From: Roseovarius dicentrarchi
GTDB lineage: Bacteria > Pseudomonadota > Alphaproteobacteria > Rhodobacterales > Rhodobacteraceae
Direction of reading: 5' to 3'
Length of the DNA stretch: 53,468 bases
Assembly: GCF_003316635.1 (NCBI RefSeq)
Contig: NZ_QNQP01000022.1
Location: 1-53,468 of the forward strand
Shown: in pieces, positions 27,337-37,613 of the stretch
How positions within the stretch are numbered: the first letter of the stretch is position 1
Layout: each line of letters begins with the position of its first letter
Translations under genes and position numbers: made by a program
The notes under the pieces: generated by a model
Seen by the model: the letters and a program-made list of their open reading frames with translations, nothing else
Databases searched by the model: none
What the model was told of the DNA's origin: nothing

Positions 27337-28530
27337 ATGAACATTCATGAATATCAGGCCAAGGCGCTGCTGCGCTCTTACGGGGCGCCCGTGTCGGATG
27401 GCCGCGTCGTTCTGCGCGCCGAAGAGGCGAAAACAGCTGCCGGCGAAATGGACGGGCCGCTCTGGGTGGTCAAGGCGCAGATCCACGCCGGCGGCCGCGG
27501 CAAGGGCACGTTCAAGGAGGCCGGCGCAGGCGAGGCCGGCGGCGTGCGCCTGACCAAATCCGTTGAAGAAGCCGCAAACGAGGCCAAGCGCATGCTGGGC
27601 CGTACCCTTGTGACCAAACAGACCGGCCCGGCGGGCAAGCAGGTCAACCGCATCTACATCGAAGACGGCGCCGGCATCACCAGCGAATTCTACCTTGCCC
27701 TGCTGGTGGATCGCCAGACCAGCCGCGTCAGCTTTGTCGCCTCGACCGAGGGCGGCATGGACATCGAGGAAGTGGCCGAGAATACGCCGGACAAGATCCT
27801 GAGTTTCTCGGTCGATCCCGCCACCGGTTATCAGCCCTATCATGGCCGCCGCATCGCGTTCAGCCTCGGGCTGGAAGGCGGGCAGGTCAAGCAATGCGTC
27901 GCGTTGATGGGCACGCTCTATAAAATGTTCCTCGACAAGGACATGGAGATGCTGGAAATCAACCCGCTGATCGTGACCGACAAGGGCGATCTGCGCTGCC
28001 TTGACGCCAAGATGAGCTTTGATGGCAACGCCATGTACCGCCACAGCGACATCGCCGAACTGCGCGACACGACCGAAGAGGATGCCAAGGAGCTGGAGGC
28101 ATCGAAATACGACCTCAACTACATCGCGCTGGACGGCGAAATCGGCTGCATGGTCAATGGCGCGGGCCTTGCCATGGCGACGATGGACATCATCAAGCTT
28201 TATGGCGCGGAGCCTGCCAACTTCCTCGACGTGGGCGGCGGCGCGACCAAGGAAAAGGTGACCGAAGCGTTCAAGATCATCACCTCCGACCCGCAGGTGA
28301 AGGGCATTCTGGTCAACATCTTCGGCGGCATCATGCGCTGTGACGTGATCGCCGATGGCGTTGTGGCCGCAGTCAAGGAGGTCGGCCTGAAAGTGCCGCT
28401 GGTCGTGCGTCTGGAAGGCACGAATGTCGAGCAGGGCAAGGAGATCATCAACAATTCCGGCCTGGACGTGATCGCTGCCGATGACCTGAAAGATGGCGCG
28501 CAGAAGATCGTTAAAGCGGTCAAAGGTTGA
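27337..28530 (+). CDS. sucC: Succinyl-CoA synthetase beta subunit
   Basis: 397 residues with an N-terminal ATP-grasp domain ([30 protein letters not shown] near 44-57) and a C-terminal flavodoxin-like ligase domain ([26 protein letters not shown] near 325-337). With SucD it converts succinyl-CoA, ADP (or GDP) and phosphate to succinate and ATP (GTP). It heads the sucCDAB operon. sucD follows after 73 bases. Confidence 0.97.
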   Translation: MNIHEYQAKALLRSYGAPVSDGRVVLRAEEAKTAAGEMDGPLWVVKAQIHAGGRGKGTFKEAGAGEAGGVRLTKSVEEAANEAKRMLGRTLVTKQTGPAGKQVNRIYIEDGAGITSEFYLALLVDRQTSRVSFVASTEGGMDIEEVAENTPDKILSFSVDPATGYQPYHGRRIAFSLGLEGGQVKQCVALMGTLYKMFLDKDMEMLEINPLIVTDKGDLRCLDAKMSFDGNAMYRHSDIAELRDTTEEDAKELEASKYDLNYIALDGEIGCMVNGAGLAMATMDIIKLYGAEPANFLDVGGGATKEKVTEAFKIITSDPQVKGILVNIFGGIMRCDVIADGVVAAVKEVGLKVPLVVRLEGTNVEQGKEIINNSGLDVIAADDLKDGAQKIVKAVKG

Positions 28531-28603
28531 GTTTCTGGCGGGCCGCAGCGCTCGCCTTTTCAAATAACGCAGGCATCTGCCTGCCCCGAAGAAGGAGCCA
28601 CCA

Positions 28604-29485
28604 ATGGCAATCCTCGTCGACGAAAATACACGTGTCATCTGCCAGGGCCTGACCGGCAGCCAAGGGACATTCCACACCGAACAGGCCATTGCTTACGGCA
28701 CGAAAATGGTCGGCGGCGTGACGCCCGGCAAGGGCGGGCAGACGCATCTGGACCTGCCGGTTTACAACTCGGTCCATGAGGCGCGGGCTGAAACGAAGGC
28801 GAATGCATCCGTGATCTACGTCCCGCCCCCCTTCGCCGCAGACTCCATCCTTGAGGCGATCGATGCCGAGATGGAGCTGATCGTGTGCATCACCGAAGGC
28901 ATCCCCGTGCTGGACATGATGCGCGTCAAGCGCGCGCTGCAAGGGTCAAAATCCACGCTGATCGGCCCCAACTGCCCCGGCGTCATCACGCCCGACGCGT
29001 GCAAGATCGGCATTATGCCCGGTCATATCCACCAGCGCGGATCGTGCGGGGTTGTCAGCCGCTCGGGCACGCTTACCTACGAGGCGGTCAAGCAGACCAC
29101 CGATGTCGGGCTGGGCCAATCCACTTGCGTCGGCATCGGCGGCGATCCGATCAAGGGGACCGAACATATCGACGTGCTGGAATGGTTCCTGGCCGATGAC
29201 GAAACGCAGTCGATCATCATGATCGGCGAAATCGGCGGCTCCGCCGAAGAAGAAGCCGCGCAGTTCCTCGCCGATGAGAAAAAGCGCGGCCGCTGGAAGC
29301 CGACAGCGGGGTTCATCGCCGGACGCACTGCCCCTCCGGGCCGCCGCATGGGCCATGCCGGCGCCATCGTCGCCGGTGGCAAGGGCGGCGCGGATGACAA
29401 GATCGAAGCGATGCGCAGCGCCGGCATCGTCGTCGCCGAAAGCCCGGCAGGTCTGGGCGAAGCCGTGCTGGAGGCGATCGGGTAA
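28604..29485 (+). CDS. sucD: Succinyl-CoA synthetase alpha subunit
   Basis: 293 residues. The CoA-binding Rossmann domain starts [24 protein letters not shown]. The phosphorylated histidine is H251 in RRMGHAGAI, and [10 protein letters not shown] near 121-130 belongs to the phosphate-binding region. AGAAGGAG just before the ATG is a good ribosome site. A strong hairpin at 29507 separates it from sucA. Confidence 0.97.
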   Translation: MAILVDENTRVICQGLTGSQGTFHTEQAIAYGTKMVGGVTPGKGGQTHLDLPVYNSVHEARAETKANASVIYVPPPFAADSILEAIDAEMELIVCITEGIPVLDMMRVKRALQGSKSTLIGPNCPGVITPDACKIGIMPGHIHQRGSCGVVSRSGTLTYEAVKQTTDVGLGQSTCVGIGGDPIKGTEHIDVLEWFLADDETQSIIMIGEIGGSAEEEAAQFLADEKKRGRWKPTAGFIAGRTAPPGRRMGHAGAIVAGGKGGADDKIEAMRSAGIVVAESPAGLGEAVLEAIG

Positions 29486-29506
29486 TCGCCCCCGGCCACA
29501 TCTGAC

Positions 29507-29530
29507 GGGGCGGGCATCCCTGCCCGCCCC
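29507..29530 (+). terminator. Strong hairpin between sucD and sucA
   Basis: GGGGCGGGCA at 29507-29516 pairs perfectly with TGCCCGCCCC at 29521-29530 with a TCCC loop. No T run follows, so full termination is unlikely. It may attenuate read-through into sucA or protect the sucCD part of the message. Confidence 0.55.
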
Positions 29531-29568
29531 GATCCGCCCATCTGCCCCACTTCGTCTGAGGTAACTCC

Positions 29569-32529
29569 ATGACCGACCAATCTTCCAACGATCAGTTTCA
29601 CGCCTCCAGCTTCATGCAGGGCCATAACGCCGAGTATCTTGAACAGCTCTATGCGCGCTATGCCAGCGATCCGAACGCGGTTGACGCGGCCTGGAAGGCA
29701 TTCTTTGACGAACTGGGCGACGATACCGCCGATGTCACCGCCGAGGCGGCCGGGCCCTCGTGGGCGCGCGCCGATTGGCCCCCGATGCCCAAGGATGACC
29801 TGACCGCCGCGCTGACCGGCGAATACCCCGCCGAGCCTGAGGCCGCCGAGGTGGGCAAGAAGCTGACCGAGAAGGCCCGCGAAAAGGGCGTCGAAGTCAG
29901 CGACGAGGCGATCCAGCGCGCCGTTCTGGATTCGGTTCGCGCGCTGATGCTGATCCGCGCCTATCGCATCCGCGGTCACCTGATTGCCGACCTTGATCCG
30001 CTGGGCCTGCGCGAGCAGCCTTTCCGCCCCGAGCTGGACCCCGAAAGCTATGGCTTTACCAGCAGCGACATGAACCGCCCGATTTTCATCGACAACGTTC
30101 TGGGCCTGCAAATCGCGACGATACGCGAAATCCTGGGGATCGTGCGACGCACCTATTGCGGCACTTTTGCACTGCAATACATGCATATTTCGGACCCCGA
30201 ACAGGCTGCATGGCTGAAGGAACGGATCGAAGGCTACGACAAGGAAATCAGCTTCACGCGTGAGGGGCGCAAGGCGATCCTGAACAAGATGGTCGAAGCC
30301 GAAGGTTTTGAAAAATACCTGCACGTCAAATACATGGGCACCAAACGCTTTGGCCTCGATGGTGGCGAATCGCTGATTCCGGCGATGGAGCAGGTAATCA
30401 AGCGCGGCGGGTCGCTGGGGGTCGAGGAAATCGTCATCGGCATGCCGCATCGGGGCCGCCTCTCCGTGCTGGCCAATGTCATGGGCAAGCCCTACCGCGC
30501 CATCTTCAACGAATTTCAGGGCGGCAGCTTCAAGCCCGAGGATGTGGATGGATCGGGCGACGTGAAATACCACCTTGGCGCCAGTTCCGACCGCGAATTT
30601 GACGGCAACAAGGTACACCTTTCACTGACCGCCAACCCCAGCCATCTGGAGGCGGTGAACCCCGTCGTTTTGGGCAAGGTGCGCGCCAAACAGGACCAGA
30701 TCAACGATACGGACCGCACCAAGGTTCTGCCGGTTCTGCTGCACGGCGATGCGGCCTTTGCCGGTCAGGGCGTTGTGGCCGAATGCTTTGGCCTCTCGGG
30801 GCTGAAGGGGCACCGCACGGGCGGCACCATGCATATCGTGGTGAACAACCAGATCGGGTTTACCACCGCGCCGCATTTCAGCCGCTCCAGCCCCTACCCG
30901 ACCGATATCGCGCTGATGGTCGAGGCGCCGATTTTCCACGTCAACGGCGACGATCCCGAGGCGGTGGTGCACGCCGCCCGCGTGGCAACCGAATTCCGCC
31001 AGAAATTCCACAAGGATGTCGTGCTGGACATCATTTGCTACCGCCGCTTTGGTCATAACGAGGGCGACGAGCCCATGTTTACCAACCCGGTGATGTACAA
31101 AAAGATCAAGCAGCAGAAAACAACGCTGACCCTTTACACCGAACGCCTGGTCAAGGACGGTCTGATCCCCGACGGCAAGGTCGAGGATATGAAAGAAAGC
31201 TTTCAATCCTTCCTTGCCGATGAATTCGAGGCCGGCACAAATTACAAACCGAACAAGGCCGACTGGCTGGACGGTAAGTGGGCACATCTGGACCGCAAGG
31301 AAGAAGATTACCAGCGCGGCCAGACCGCCATCAAGGAAGAGACGTTTCATCAGATCGGCACCGCGATCTGCACGGCGCCGGATGATTTCCCCATTCACAA
31401 AACGGTTCAGCGCATTCTGGACGCCAAGGCACAGATGTTCGAATCCGGCACCGGATTTGACTGGGCCACGGGCGAGGCGCTGGCCTTCGGCTCGCTTTTG
31501 ACCGAGGGGTTCCCGGTGCGCCTGTCCGGTCAGGACAGCAGCCGCGGCACATTCAGCCAGCGCCATTCGGCCCTGATCAATCAGGATGACGAGGAACGCT
31601 ACTACCCGCTCAACAACATCCGCGAGGGGCAGGCCCGCTACGAGGTCATCGATTCGATGCTGTCCGAATACGCGGTTCTGGGCTTCGAGTATGGCTATAC
31701 CCTGGCCGAACCCAATGCGCTGACCCTTTGGGAGGCGCAGTTCGGCGATTTCGCCAATGGCGCGCAGATCATGTTCGATCAGTTCATCAGCTCGGGCGAA
31801 TCCAAATGGCTGCGCATGTCCGGCCTGGTGTGCCTGCTGCCGCACGGCTACGAGGGGCAAGGCCCGGAACATTCCAGCGCCCGGCTGGAGCGGTTTTTGA
31901 CCATGTGCGGGCAGGACAACTGGATCGTCGCCAACTGCACGACCCCGGCGAACTATTTCCACATCCTGCGCCGCCAGCTGCACCGCACCTATCGCAAGCC
32001 GCTGATCCTGATGACCCCCAAATCGCTGCTGCGCCACAAGCTGGCCGTCAGCCGCACCGAGGATTTTACCGTCGGATCCAGCTTTCACCGGGTGCTGTGG
32101 GACGACGCGCAATACGGCAACTCCGATACCAAACTGGTCCCCGACGATCAGATCAAACGCGTCGTCATGTGCTCCGGCAAGGTCTATTTCGACCTGCTGG
32201 AGGAACGTGACAAGCGCGGCATCGATGACATCTACCTGCTGCGCTATGAACAGTTCTATCCCTTTCCCGCGCAATCCTCGGTCAAGGAGCTGGAGCGGTT
32301 CAAGCATGCCGAAATGGTCTGGTGCCAGGAAGAGCCGAAAAATCAGGGCGCCTGGGCATTTATCGAGCCGAATATCGAGTGGGTTCTGACCCGGATCGAG
32401 GCAAAGCATACCCGCCCCGAATATGTCGGCCGCGCCGCCGCCGCATCGCCCGCCACCGGCCTTGCCAGCCAGCACAAAGCACAACAAGAGGCGCTGATTG
32501 ACGACGCGCTGACGATCAAAGGAAACTAA
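29569..32529 (+). CDS. sucA: 2-oxoglutarate dehydrogenase E1
   Basis: 986 residues, full length for the thiamin-diphosphate E1 subunit. The N-terminal tail FMQGHNAEYLEQLYARY binds the E2 core. GMPHRGRLSVLAN near 303 is in the active site. The ThDP motif is visible as GDAAFAGQGVVAECFGLS near 390-407 with NNQIGFT, and the C-terminal half has HSSARLERFL and QEEPKNQGAW. It decarboxylates 2-oxoglutarate and transfers the succinyl group to lipoyl-SucB. It is followed after 3 bases by sucB. Confidence 0.97.
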   Translation: MTDQSSNDQFHASSFMQGHNAEYLEQLYARYASDPNAVDAAWKAFFDELGDDTADVTAEAAGPSWARADWPPMPKDDLTAALTGEYPAEPEAAEVGKKLTEKAREKGVEVSDEAIQRAVLDSVRALMLIRAYRIRGHLIADLDPLGLREQPFRPELDPESYGFTSSDMNRPIFIDNVLGLQIATIREILGIVRRTYCGTFALQYMHISDPEQAAWLKERIEGYDKEISFTREGRKAILNKMVEAEGFEKYLHVKYMGTKRFGLDGGESLIPAMEQVIKRGGSLGVEEIVIGMPHRGRLSVLANVMGKPYRAIFNEFQGGSFKPEDVDGSGDVKYHLGASSDREFDGNKVHLSLTANPSHLEAVNPVVLGKVRAKQDQINDTDRTKVLPVLLHGDAAFAGQGVVAECFGLSGLKGHRTGGTMHIVVNNQIGFTTAPHFSRSSPYPTDIALMVEAPIFHVNGDDPEAVVHAARVATEFRQKFHKDVVLDIICYRRFGHNEGDEPMFTNPVMYKKIKQQKTTLTLYTERLVKDGLIPDGKVEDMKESFQSFLADEFEAGTNYKPNKADWLDGKWAHLDRKEEDYQRGQTAIKEETFHQIGTAICTAPDDFPIHKTVQRILDAKAQMFESGTGFDWATGEALAFGSLLTEGFPVRLSGQDSSRGTFSQRHSALINQDDEERYYPLNNIREGQARYEVIDSMLSEYAVLGFEYGYTLAEPNALTLWEAQFGDFANGAQIMFDQFISSGESKWLRMSGLVCLLPHGYEGQGPEHSSARLERFLTMCGQDNWIVANCTTPANYFHILRRQLHRTYRKPLILMTPKSLLRHKLAVSRTEDFTVGSSFHRVLWDDAQYGNSDTKLVPDDQIKRVVMCSGKVYFDLLEERDKRGIDDIYLLRYEQFYPFPAQSSVKELERFKHAEMVWCQEEPKNQGAWAFIEPNIEWVLTRIEAKHTRPEYVGRAAAASPATGLASQHKAQQEALIDDALTIKGN

Positions 32530-32532
32530 GAC

Positions 32533-34110
32533 ATGAGCACCGAAGTCCGCGTTCCCACCCTGGGCGAATCCGTATCCGAGGCCACCGTCGCCACATGGTT
32601 CAAGAAACCCGGCGACAAGGTCGAGGCCGACGAAATGCTGTGCGAGCTTGAGACCGACAAGGTCACGGTCGAGGTCCCCAGCCCCACCGCCGGCACCATG
32701 GGCGACATCATCGCCGCCGAGGGTGAAACCGTCGGCGTCGATGCCCTGCTGGCCACCATCGAAGAAGGCTCGGGCGAGAAATCCGCACCCAAATCGGCGG
32801 ACAAGCCGGGCGACAAATCGGCGGATAAATCGGGCGGCACATCGGATGACAAACAGGTGGCGGCATCATCGGGCGCTGGCGGCGGCTCGATCGACGTGAT
32901 GGTGCCCACGCTGGGCGAATCCGTATCCGAGGCCACCGTCGCCACGTGGTTCAAAAAACCCGGTGACAAGGTCGAAGCCGACGAAATGCTGTGCGAGCTG
33001 GAAACCGACAAGGTATCGGTCGAGGTGCCAGCCCCCGGCGCCGGCACCTTGTCTGAAATCCTTGCCGATGAGGGGGAAACGGTTCAGGCGGGCGGCAAAC
33101 TGGCCGTGCTGTCGACCAGCAGCGACGCAGCCGTTGCCCAGGCCACCGAAAAAGGACCGGCAGACGGCGCGCAATACCAGCAGCCCAAGCCCGGCGGCGA
33201 CACCGCCAAGGATGTCGAGGATGCGCCTTCCGCCAAAAAGGCGATGGCCGAGGCCGGTCTTGACCGCGACAGCGTTACCGGCACAGGCCGCGATGGCCGC
33301 ATCATGAAAGAAGACGTGGCCAAGGCCGCGAAGGGCGCCGCCCAATCCAAGGCACCCGACGCCCCCAAACCCGCCCCTGCCGCGCGCGCGCCCTCCCCGG
33401 CCAGCGATGCCGACCGGGAAGAGCGGGTCAAGATGACCCGCCTGCGCCAGACCATCGCCCGCCGCCTCAAGGACAGCCAGAACACTGCCGCGATGCTGAC
33501 CACCTATAACGAGGTCGACATGACCGAGGTGATGGCCCTGCGCAGCGAATACAAAGACGAGTTCCAAAAGAAACACGGCGTCAAACTTGGCTTCATGTCC
33601 TTCTTTACCAAGGCCTGCGTTCACGCCCTGAACGAGGTGCCCGAGGTCAACGCCGAAATCGACGGCACCGACATCGTCTATAAAAACTTCGTCCATATGG
33701 GCATTGCCGCCGGCACGCCCACCGGCCTTGTCGTGCCGGTCATCCGCGACGCCCACGCAATGAGCTTTGCGCAGATCGAAAAATCCATCGGCGAAATGGG
33801 CGCCAAGGCGCGCGACGGCAAGCTGACCATGGACGAAATGCAGGGCGGCACGTTCACCATCTCCAACGGCGGCGTCTATGGCTCGCTGCTGTCCTCGCCC
33901 ATCCTGAACCCGCCGCAATCGGGCATTCTGGGCATGCACAAGATCCAGGACCGCCCCATGGCGATCAAGGGCGAGGTGGTGATCCGCCCGATGATGTATC
34001 TGGCCCTCAGCTACGACCACCGCATCGTGGACGGCAAGGGCGCGGTGACATTCCTCGTCCGCGTGAAAGAGGCGCTGGAGGATCCGCGTCGGTTGTTGAT
34101 GGATTTGTAG
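32533..34110 (+). CDS. sucB: Dihydrolipoyl succinyltransferase E2 with two lipoyl domains
   Basis: 525 residues. Two lipoyl domains (about 1-75 and 119-195), each with the lipoylated Lys in ELETDKV(T/S)VEVP, are joined by an Ala/Pro/Asp/Lys linker. The E1/E3-binding motif ([23 protein letters not shown]) lies near 235-260. The acyltransferase core has the catalytic H496 and D500 in SYDHRIVDG. Most bacterial SucB proteins have one lipoyl domain; two is a feature of several alphaproteobacteria. The two copies are nearly identical at DNA level. The ribosome site AAAGGA lies across the sucA stop. Confidence 0.96.
   Translation: MSTEVRVPTLGESVSEATVATWFKKPGDKVEADEMLCELETDKVTVEVPSPTAGTMGDIIAAEGETVGVDALLATIEEGSGEKSAPKSADKPGDKSADKSGGTSDDKQVAASSGAGGGSIDVMVPTLGESVSEATVATWFKKPGDKVEADEMLCELETDKVSVEVPAPGAGTLSEILADEGETVQAGGKLAVLSTSSDAAVAQATEKGPADGAQYQQPKPGGDTAKDVEDAPSAKKAMAEAGLDRDSVTGTGRDGRIMKEDVAKAAKGAAQSKAPDAPKPAPAARAPSPASDADREERVKMTRLRQTIARRLKDSQNTAAMLTTYNEVDMTEVMALRSEYKDEFQKKHGVKLGFMSFFTKACVHALNEVPEVNAEIDGTDIVYKNFVHMGIAAGTPTGLVVPVIRDAHAMSFAQIEKSIGEMGAKARDGKLTMDEMQGGTFTISNGGVYGSLLSSPILNPPQSGILGMHKIQDRPMAIKGEVVIRPMMYLALSYDHRIVDGKGAVTFLVRVKEALEDPRRLLMDL
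32551..33028 (+). repeat. Near-identical DNA repeat encoding the two SucB lipoyl domains
   Basis: The stretch from 32551 to about 32677 recurs from 32902 to about 33028 (offset 351 bases, 117 codons), with mostly third-position differences. It points to recent duplication or ongoing gene conversion and could recombine to delete one domain. Confidence 0.8.
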
Positions 34111-34113
34111 AAA

Positions 34114-34329
34114 ATGACCCATTCGCAACTTGTGCAAAAGTTACGCGAAATGTTGAATGCGCATGGCGGGAAAGCCTATCCCGCCGTGCATCTCTTCGGT
34201 ATCGCTCATGCCGAAGAGATGCAGGGCCACAGCATTCCGGTTCTGTGCGAGGACGTCGGCATCTCGAGAAACTACGCTCAGGAGTTTTCAAAGGGCAGGA
34301 AGCTCGCCCCCTTCGTTACGCTGACGTAG
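34114..34329 (+). CDS. HTH-like small protein
   Basis: 71 residues: SQLVQKLREMLNAHGGKAYPAV, then HLFGIAHAEEMQGHSIPVLCEDVGISRNYAQEFSKGRKLAPFV. The pattern HLFGI, a short helix, and a K/R-GxKLA end matches a small HTH-like family I recall from Rhodobacteraceae. It is 3 bases after sucB and 2 before the next gene, so it is in the operon. No direct link to 2-oxoglutarate dehydrogenase is known. Confidence 0.6.
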   Translation: MTHSQLVQKLREMLNAHGGKAYPAVHLFGIAHAEEMQGHSIPVLCEDVGISRNYAQEFSKGRKLAPFVTLT

Positions 34330-34331
34330 CG

Positions 34332-34871
34332 ATGAACATGGCCTATCTCCGCGCCATTGCCGCCCGCCGCGCCTTTCGATTGCCCGGCTACCCCACCTTG
34401 GCGGATCTGGGTTTCGACGGCGCCTACGTCTCGCCCATCCAGATCGCCTGCGGCAGCCTTGCCGGCCCTCTGCTGATCTCCAAGGATTGGCTCGACGCGC
34501 CGTCGGCTCGTGCCCATCGGGCGCATCTGCAACAGCACGGTCACCTGCCAGATAACCCCTTCATCCGCGTGATAGACAAGATGCTCGCCCTGCTAAATCT
34601 CCAGCGGCGGGATATCTACATCACCCCCGTCTTTCACCTTCTTACGCCCAAACGCTCGTCGACAATTCCCGCCGCCCACGCCCGTGCCAGCTTTGATGCC
34701 ATTGGCCGCCACGAACTGATGGGCCGGCGCCCTGTTGCTCTGGGCACTGACGCCGCGCAAACCCTCACCCATTTCGGCATCGACCATGTCACCGCCCCGC
34801 ACCCCTCTGCCCGCATCGGCAGCTTTGACAAGCGCGCGGCACTCATCGCAAAAGCAGTGGAAACCGCATGA
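34332..34871 (+). CDS. Uracil-DNA glycosylase-superfamily-like hypothetical
   Basis: 179 residues. GPLLISKDWLDAPS near 44-57, HGHLPDNPFI, the DIYITPVFHLL strand, ALGTDAAQTL and a final HPSAR resemble the order of motifs in family 4/5 uracil-DNA glycosylases. The usual Fe-S cysteines are absent; only one Cys is seen. The assignment is tentative. It is embedded between sucB and MAPEG with tight spacing (2 bases after the HTH-like gene, 4-base overlap into MAPEG). Confidence 0.4.
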   Translation: MNMAYLRAIAARRAFRLPGYPTLADLGFDGAYVSPIQIACGSLAGPLLISKDWLDAPSARAHRAHLQQHGHLPDNPFIRVIDKMLALLNLQRRDIYITPVFHLLTPKRSSTIPAAHARASFDAIGRHELMGRRPVALGTDAAQTLTHFGIDHVTAPHPSARIGSFDKRAALIAKAVETA

Positions 34872-35278
34872 CCCCCGAACTCACCGTTCTGACCTTCGCC
34901 GCGCTTCTCCAAGTTGTGCAATTTGTTCTTATGGCTGTTCCTGTCAATCTCGAACTGGGCACCGAAAAAACGATGTCCCCGCGTGACCCTGAGCAGATGG
35001 GCGGCACGCTGGCCGACCAGATCAGCCCAAAAACGGGCCGCCTCGTGCGCGCCCTGAACAACCATTTCGAGGGGCTGATCCTGTTCAACATCGCCTGCAC
35101 GGTCATCGCCATCTCTGGTCAGTCTACGGCCCTCACGGCGACCTGCGCATGGATTTATCTACTGGCGCGGATCGCCTTCGTGCCCGCCTATTATTTCGGT
35201 CTGACGCCGTGGCGATCGGTCATCTGGGGCGTTGGTTTCGGCGCCACAACGCTCATGCTGCTTGCAGCCCTCTTTTAG
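34868..35278 (+). CDS. MAPEG-family membrane protein
   Basis: 136 residues with four hydrophobic helices. The MAPEG hallmark segments are visible: [28 protein letters not shown] (the RALNNHFE motif) and, near the end, [26 protein letters not shown]. Family members conjugate glutathione or make eicosanoid-like products; bacterial members are mostly uncharacterised. The stop lies 116 bases before lpd. Confidence 0.83.
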   Translation: MTPELTVLTFAALLQVVQFVLMAVPVNLELGTEKTMSPRDPEQMGGTLADQISPKTGRLVRALNNHFEGLILFNIACTVIAISGQSTALTATCAWIYLLARIAFVPAYYFGLTPWRSVIWGVGFGATTLMLLAALF

Positions 35279-35394
35279 GCGTTCATCGTTCTGAAAATAC
35301 TCACCTCCCAACGCAGGCAAATGCCCCTCCGGTTGACGCTCCGGGCAAATCCCTGTCTGCTTGGCTCCAATCGAACCTGATTAAAGGAAATCCA

Positions 35395-36783
35395 ATGGCC
35401 AGTTATGATGTCATCATTATCGGTTCCGGTCCCGGCGGCTATGTCGCGGCGATCCGCTGCGCGCAGCTGGGTCTGAAAACTGCCTGTGTCGAAGGACGCG
35501 AGACGCTGGGCGGCACCTGCCTGAATGTTGGCTGCATCCCGTCCAAGGCCTTGCTGCACGCCTCGCACATGCTGCACGAGGCCGAGCATAATTTTGCCGC
35601 GATGGGGCTCAAGGGCAAATCGCCCTCCGTCGATTGGAAACAAATGCAGGCCTACAAACAGGATACCATCGACGGCAATACGAAGGGCATCGAATTTCTG
35701 TTCAAAAAGAACAAGATTGACTGGATCAAGGGCTGGGCCTCCATCCCCGAGGCGGGCAAGGTCAAGGTCGGTGAAGATATCCATGAGGCCAAGAATATCA
35801 TCATCGCCTCAGGCTCTGAACCTGCCAGCCTGAAGGGCGTCGAAGTGGACGAGGAAACGGTGGTCTCCTCCACTGGCGCGCTGAAACTGGACAAGATCCC
35901 CAAGAAAATGGTCGTGATCGGGGCCGGCGTGATCGGGCTGGAGATGGGCAGCATCTATGGGCGCCTTGGCGCCGAAGTGACGGTGATCGAATATCTGGAC
36001 GCCATCACGCCGGGCATGGACAGCGAAGTGCAAAAGACGTTTCAGCGCATCCTGAAAAAACAGGGCCTGAAATTTGTCATGGGTGCCGCCGTGCAATCCT
36101 GCGAAGTCAAGAATGGCAAGGCGACGGTGAAATACACCCTGCGCAAAAAGGAAACCGAGGCCGAGATCGAGGCCGACACCGTGCTGCTGGCCACTGGCCG
36201 CCGTCCCTATACCGGTGGTCTGGGACTGGACAAAATCGGTGTGGAGCTCTCCGAGCGGGGCCAGATCAAGACCGGCGATGATTGGCAAACAAACGTCAAA
36301 GGCATTTACGCCATCGGCGACGCGATTGACGGCCCCATGCTGGCCCACAAGGCCGAGGACGAGGGTATGGCCTGCGCCGAAGTGCTGGCAGGCAACCACG
36401 GCCATGTCAATTATGGGCTTATCCCCGGCGTGATCTACACCCACCCCGAAGTTGCCAATGTCGGCGCGACCGAGGACGCGCTAAAGGAGGAGGGGCGCGA
36501 CTACAAGGTGGGCAAGTTCAGCTTTATGGGCAATGGCCGGGCCAAGGCAAACTTTGCCGCGGACGGCTTTGTCAAAATTCTTGCGGACAAGGAAACTGAC
36601 AGGATTCTGGGCTGTCATATCATCGGCCCGTCTGCCGGTGATCTGATCCACGAGGTGTGCGTCGCGATGGAGTTTGGCGCAGCCGCGCAGGATCTGGCGA
36701 TGACCTGCCACGCCCATCCCACCTATTCCGAAGCGGTGCGCGAGGCTGCACTTGCCTGCGGTGACGGGGCCATCCACGCCTGA
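35395..36783 (+). CDS. lpd: Dihydrolipoyl dehydrogenase E3
   Basis: 462 residues, FAD-dependent. The FAD loop is [12 protein letters not shown] at 9-20; the redox disulfide is C42 and C47 in [16 protein letters not shown]+ loop [11 protein letters not shown] lies near 180; and the active-site His-Glu pair is H441 and E446 in [10 protein letters not shown]. It reoxidises lipoyl-SucB and so completes the 2-oxoglutarate dehydrogenase complex encoded by the preceding genes. AAAGGAAA before the ATG is the ribosome site. The promoter may be read through from sucA-sucB. Confidence 0.96.
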   Translation: MASYDVIIIGSGPGGYVAAIRCAQLGLKTACVEGRETLGGTCLNVGCIPSKALLHASHMLHEAEHNFAAMGLKGKSPSVDWKQMQAYKQDTIDGNTKGIEFLFKKNKIDWIKGWASIPEAGKVKVGEDIHEAKNIIIASGSEPASLKGVEVDEETVVSSTGALKLDKIPKKMVVIGAGVIGLEMGSIYGRLGAEVTVIEYLDAITPGMDSEVQKTFQRILKKQGLKFVMGAAVQSCEVKNGKATVKYTLRKKETEAEIEADTVLLATGRRPYTGGLGLDKIGVELSERGQIKTGDDWQTNVKGIYAIGDAIDGPMLAHKAEDEGMACAEVLAGNHGHVNYGLIPGVIYTHPEVANVGATEDALKEEGRDYKVGKFSFMGNGRAKANFAADGFVKILADKETDRILGCHIIGPSAGDLIHEVCVAMEFGAAAQDLAMTCHAHPTYSEAVREAALACGDGAIHA

Positions 36784-36789
36784 CGGCGC

Positions 36790-36837
36790 GCCATATTCTT
36801 CGCGAAGAATATGGCTTTGGATTTTTTGCGAAAAATC
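36790..36837 (+). terminator. Double hairpin terminator after lpd
   Basis: GCCATATTCTTCG at 36790-36802 pairs perfectly with CGAAGAATATGGC at 36803-36815. A second stem, GATTTTT at 36820-36826 with AAAAATC at 36831-36837, follows at once. It marks the end of the suc/lpd unit and faces the end of the convergent plsC gene. The second stem with its following CTCTGC recurs after tlpA. Confidence 0.75.
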
Positions 36838-36872
36838 TCTGCGCGCCGACCTGGAGGCGCGCAAAGAAACGC

Positions 36873-37613
36873 TTAGCGCAGTGCCTGCTGGTCGAATCCG
36901 GCTTCGCGCATCAGTGCATCCGACGCACCCTCGACCTCGCGCTCCAGCCGCGCCATGAACTCGGGCCGCGCCAAACCTGCCTTGATCGGCGGCAGGAATT
37001 CCACCACTGCGACACCCGGTTTGCGCATGATCCCCCGCTTGGGCCAGAACAGGCCCACATTGGTTGCCACCGGCACACAATCCTGCCCCAAATCGTTATA
37101 AAGCGCGCCAGTCCCTGCCTTGTAAGGGCGCTGCGCGCCGGGTGCGACGCGGGTGCCTTGGGGGTAAATGATCAGCTGGCCGGGCGCCTGCGCGCCCTTG
37201 GCGACGTCCTGCATCATTTTCCTGATCGCCGCGCTGCGCTTGCCGCGATTGACCGGGATGCAACCAATGCGCAGCGCGTATTGGCCAAGGATGGGCGTCC
37301 ACATCAGTTCGCGCTTCATGATGAATTTACCCGCTGGAACGGCGCTGAATATCAGGATGATGTCAAAGAAAGACTGATGCTTGGCCGCGATAACGACTTC
37401 GCCGGTTGGCGGCATGCCGCGAACTTCGCTGCGCAGCCCCACCAGCCAGCGGGCGCTGAACCGCACCCAGCGGCAAAACGTCAGGCAAGCCGTGCGCGCG
37501 CCACGCGCGCTGAACAGGGCCCAGGGCAGAAATACGATGCCCATCACTGCCATCGCCAGATACATCTGCACAACGAATACCAGTGACCGGACCCATTGTA
37601 CCGCCTGCATCAT
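36873..37613 (-). CDS. plsC: 1-acyl-sn-glycerol-3-phosphate acyltransferase
   Basis: 246 residues. The acyltransferase motif HQSFFD (H79, D84) and the phosphate-binding IYPQGTRVAPG near 147-157 are intact, and GCIPVNRG lies between them. A hydrophobic N-terminal helix anchors it to the inner membrane. It adds the second acyl chain to make phosphatidic acid. The start overlaps the stop of ftsX by 4 bases, so it is the last gene of ftsE-ftsX-plsC. Confidence 0.9.
   Translation of the reverse strand: MMQAVQWVRSLVFVVQMYLAMAVMGIVFLPWALFSARGARTACLTFCRWVRFSARWLVGLRSEVRGMPPTGEVVIAAKHQSFFDIILIFSAVPAGKFIMKRELMWTPILGQYALRIGCIPVNRGKRSAAIRKMMQDVAKGAQAPGQLIIYPQGTRVAPGAQRPYKAGTGALYNDLGQDCVPVATNVGLFWPKRGIMRKPGVAVVEFLPPIKAGLARPEFMARLEREVEGASDALMREAGFDQQALR

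Noticed and set aside
27292..28689. Long minus-strand frame over sucC
   Set aside because: Shadow of sucC caused by GC-rich codon bias; no motif of its own.
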